A DNA stretch of 8,182 bases from positions 1-8,182 of the forward strand of contig JAGCRI010000046.1 of assembly GCA_017964755.1 (NCBI GenBank). The letters are read 5' to 3'. A program made the position numbers and the translations under genes. Of this stretch, positions 6,965-8,182 are shown piece after piece. Numbering within the stretch: the stretch's first letter is position 1; each line of letters begins with the position of its first letter. The notes under the pieces are model-generated. The model was not told the DNA's origin, did no database searches, and saw only the letters and a program-made list of their open reading frames with translations. The stretch comes from Bacteroidales bacterium (lineage in GTDB: Bacteria; Bacteroidota; Bacteroidia; Bacteroidales; WCHB1-69).

Positions 6965-7519
6965 ATGAAGAAAAAAATCATAATATTAGCACTTTGCGCA
7001 TTAGCTTTTGCCTCCTGCACTGAAAAGCGTGAAACTATTCAGAACATAGAAGACCAGACTCAGTTAGTCAAAAGTGCGCAAGTAATTGATTCCGTTTACA
7101 TGATAACAGGCGTGATGAACGAGACTGAAGTCCGGCGTTTTGTAGATGCTGCGCTGGATTTTGCAAATTCCAACCCTGCTGACGAGATTGCCCCCGAACT
7201 TCTTGCCAAGGCCGGCGGCTACTGCATGCGTATGGCTAATGTCACTTCCGACAAGGAGTTGCGCGCCAAGTATTCAAAACAGGCAATCAGCATTTTCGAT
7301 AAAATAATTGCCGTTTACCCTGATAATCCGATTGTGAAATACTGCTATTGGTGGAAAGGCATTATTTATGAGGATATTCTTCAAATGCTGCCGAGCGCTG
7401 AGAATGAATACCGTGAGTTTCTGCACAAGTTTCCTGATGACACGCTCGCAATCAGTATAAAATATAGTTTGGAACACCTTGGTGAAACAACGTCAGAGGT
7501 GCTTCTTGAAAACGAGTAA
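6965..7519 (+). CDS. TPR-like lipoprotein downstream of def
   Basis: The 184-residue protein begins MKKKIIILALCALAFASC, a signal peptide with lipobox (FAS|C) and predicted lipidated Cys18, so it should be anchored in an envelope membrane facing the periplasm. The mature part is mostly helical. Two helix-turn-helix units resemble tetratricopeptide repeats: about residues 75-120 (ending AISIFDKIIAVYPDNP) and about 123-170 (AENEYREFLHKFPDD then LAISIKYSLEHLG). The phrases ending in YPDNP and FPDD are typical TPR unit ends. TPR proteins usually act as scaffolds; the partner here is unknown. It starts 7 bp after def with no promoter, so it is the last gene of the ruvX-def operon. From memory, this three-gene order recurs in Bacteroidales, often followed by thrS. 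Here a convergent MCE gene follows instead. Confidence 0.88.
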   Translation: MKKKIIILALCALAFASCTEKRETIQNIEDQTQLVKSAQVIDSVYMITGVMNETEVRRFVDAALDFANSNPADEIAPELLAKAGGYCMRMANVTSDKELRAKYSKQAISIFDKIIAVYPDNPIVKYCYWWKGIIYEDILQMLPSAENEYREFLHKFPDDTLAISIKYSLEHLGETTSEVLLENE

Positions 7520-7520
7520 T

Positions 7521-7559
7521 CCCTATTTTTTCTTCTCTTTGTCTTTCTTGTCTTTTCTG
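7521..7559 (+). other. Pyrimidine-rich tract after the TPR lipoprotein gene
   Basis: On the plus strand this stretch is almost all C and T, including a TTTTTT run at 7526-7531. It begins 2 bp after the lipoprotein stop. On the minus strand it encodes the lysine-rich tail of the MCE protein. It could supply a U-rich end for the ruvX operon transcript, but I found no stable hairpin just before it, so I do not call a terminator. Confidence 0.35.
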
Positions 7560-8182
7560 CCAAAAAGCGAGAAATGGACGTAACGCTTCGGGTTTTCCTT
7601 CAAATCCTGCAGCAGGAGATTCAAGCTGTTTGTAGTTGATTCAAGATTTCTGTACAGCGAATCGTTGTTTGCAAGCTGTCCGATGTCGCCATCGCCCTTG
7701 TTTATTTTCTTCACAAGAGTCTCAATCTCAGAAATCGTGCTATTGGCGTTGTTTATCACCGCTGCAATGTCTGCTTTGGCAAGAGAGTCAGAGATTTTGT
7801 CGAAGTTGTCTATCACATTGTGAAGTTTTGGTGACGCTTCGTTTAATGTGGAACTAAAGTCTTGCAAATCAGATACTAATAATCCAACTTTACTCTTATT
7901 CTGAGCAAGAATGTCGTTCAAGTTGGCAGTGGTTGATTCAAGATTGGCCAATGTGCCTTTCAGGTCTTCGCCGCCGCCCTGAGTATAAAGTACGTCTTTG
8001 AGTGATAGTCCGATTGTATCTACTGAATTGAGAATGCTGTTCACCTTGTCGCCAAGATCGGCAAAACCGTCAAGCAGACCGGGTTTTACACCACAAAGCA
8101 GTGTGTCGCCTTCATTTGCAAACTTGGAGGATTTCCCATATTGCACGTTGAGCGAATTGCCTCCAAGCAGACTTGCAGACGC
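7523..8182 (-). CDS. MCE/MlaD-family protein, C-terminal part (N-terminus outside window)
   Basis: The frame is open to the window edge, giving 219 residues; the GTG at 8146 is internal, since in-frame codons before it read ASASLLGGNSLN. The first ~30 residues (through YGKSSKFANEGDTLL) fit the end of an MCE domain, most of which lies beyond the edge. The rest is a long helical tail with spaced hydrophobic residues and two copies of NLESTT (about 80-85 and 179-184). It then shows the motif GDGDIGQL (163-170) and the end NPKRYVHFSLFGRKDKK typical of Bacteroidota MCE proteins, closing in a lysine-rich tail. MCE proteins are anchored in the inner membrane, form rings or tubes and move lipids between membranes. 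From memory, Bacteroidota copies often follow an amidase gene, which cannot be checked here. Confidence 0.92.
   Translation of the reverse strand, partial: ASASLLGGNSLNVQYGKSSKFANEGDTLLCGVKPGLLDGFADLGDKVNSILNSVDTIGLSLKDVLYTQGGGEDLKGTLANLESTTANLNDILAQNKSKVGLLVSDLQDFSSTLNEASPKLHNVIDNFDKISDSLAKADIAAVINNANSTISEIETLVKKINKGDGDIGQLANNDSLYRNLESTTNSLNLLLQDLKENPKRYVHFSLFGRKDKKDKEKKK
7635..7648 (-). repeat. 14-bp intragenic repeat, copy near the MCE C-terminus
   Basis: GTTGATTCAAGATT (plus strand) occurs here and again at 7932-7945. In the MCE frame both copies encode NLEST plus part of the next T. The surrounding peptides NLESTTANLNDIL and NLESTTNSLNLLL are alike, suggesting repeated helical units in the tail. 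Confidence 0.7.
7932..7945 (-). repeat. 14-bp intragenic repeat, second copy in the MCE tail
   Basis: This is identical to the copy at 7635-7648, about 297 bp away and in the same reading frame (99 codons apart). It encodes the start of NLESTTANLNDIL. Confidence 0.7.

Noticed and set aside
8144..8146. GTG as start of the MCE-family gene
   Set aside because: The frame stays open to the window edge, and the upstream residues (LLGGNSLN) fit the end of an MCE domain, so the gene is truncated by the window and the GTG is an internal Val codon.

Overview
The window reads as a chromosomal segment from a member of the Bacteroidota, most likely order Bacteroidales. Three things point there. Several upstream regions carry the Bacteroidota promoter -7 element TAnnTTTG. 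Most starts are preceded by A-rich leaders rather than Shine-Dalgarno sequences. The gene families are typical of the phylum: a type IX secretion sorting domain on a subtilase, a DUF7033-type polysaccharide deacetylase, a long-tailed MCE protein, and a ruvX-def-TPR lipoprotein block. I cannot name a genus from sequence alone. No rRNA, tRNA, CRISPR array, insertion sequence, phage gene or frameshifted gene is visible.

Layout: (1) 2-643 (+) is the C-terminal end of a secreted S8 serine protease with a type IX sorting domain, open at the window edge. (2) 647-856 (-) is a small cysteine-rich lipoprotein convergent with it, 3 bp away. (3) 857-956 holds two divergent promoters whose elements interlock. 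(4) 957-3566 (+) is a complete alaS. (5) 3567-3713 is an AT-rich leader with a -7 element and a 12-bp palindrome. (6) 3714-4580 and 4601-5881 (+) are a coiled-coil C4 zinc-ribbon protein and a DUF7033/NodB-like deacetylase, probably co-transcribed. (7) 5961-7519 (+) is a tight three-gene operon: ruvX, def and a TPR-like lipoprotein. (8) 7523-8182 (-) is the C-terminal part of an MCE/MlaD-family protein, convergent with the lipoprotein gene and again 3 bp away, open at the right edge. No gene-free stretch exceeds 150 bp.

The genes fall into two themes. One is core information processing: AlaRS charges tRNA-Ala, Def removes N-formyl groups from new proteins, and RuvX is a YqgF-fold nuclease implicated in Holliday-junction or rRNA processing. 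The other is the cell envelope: an exported protease, two lipoproteins, an MCE lipid-transport protein and a putative carbohydrate deacetylase. I do not see a convincing new defence, mobile or biosynthetic system. The less-explained parts are the small Cys-rich lipoprotein, the zinc-ribbon coiled-coil protein with its charged N-terminal extension, and the deacetylase with a non-canonical metal-site motif.
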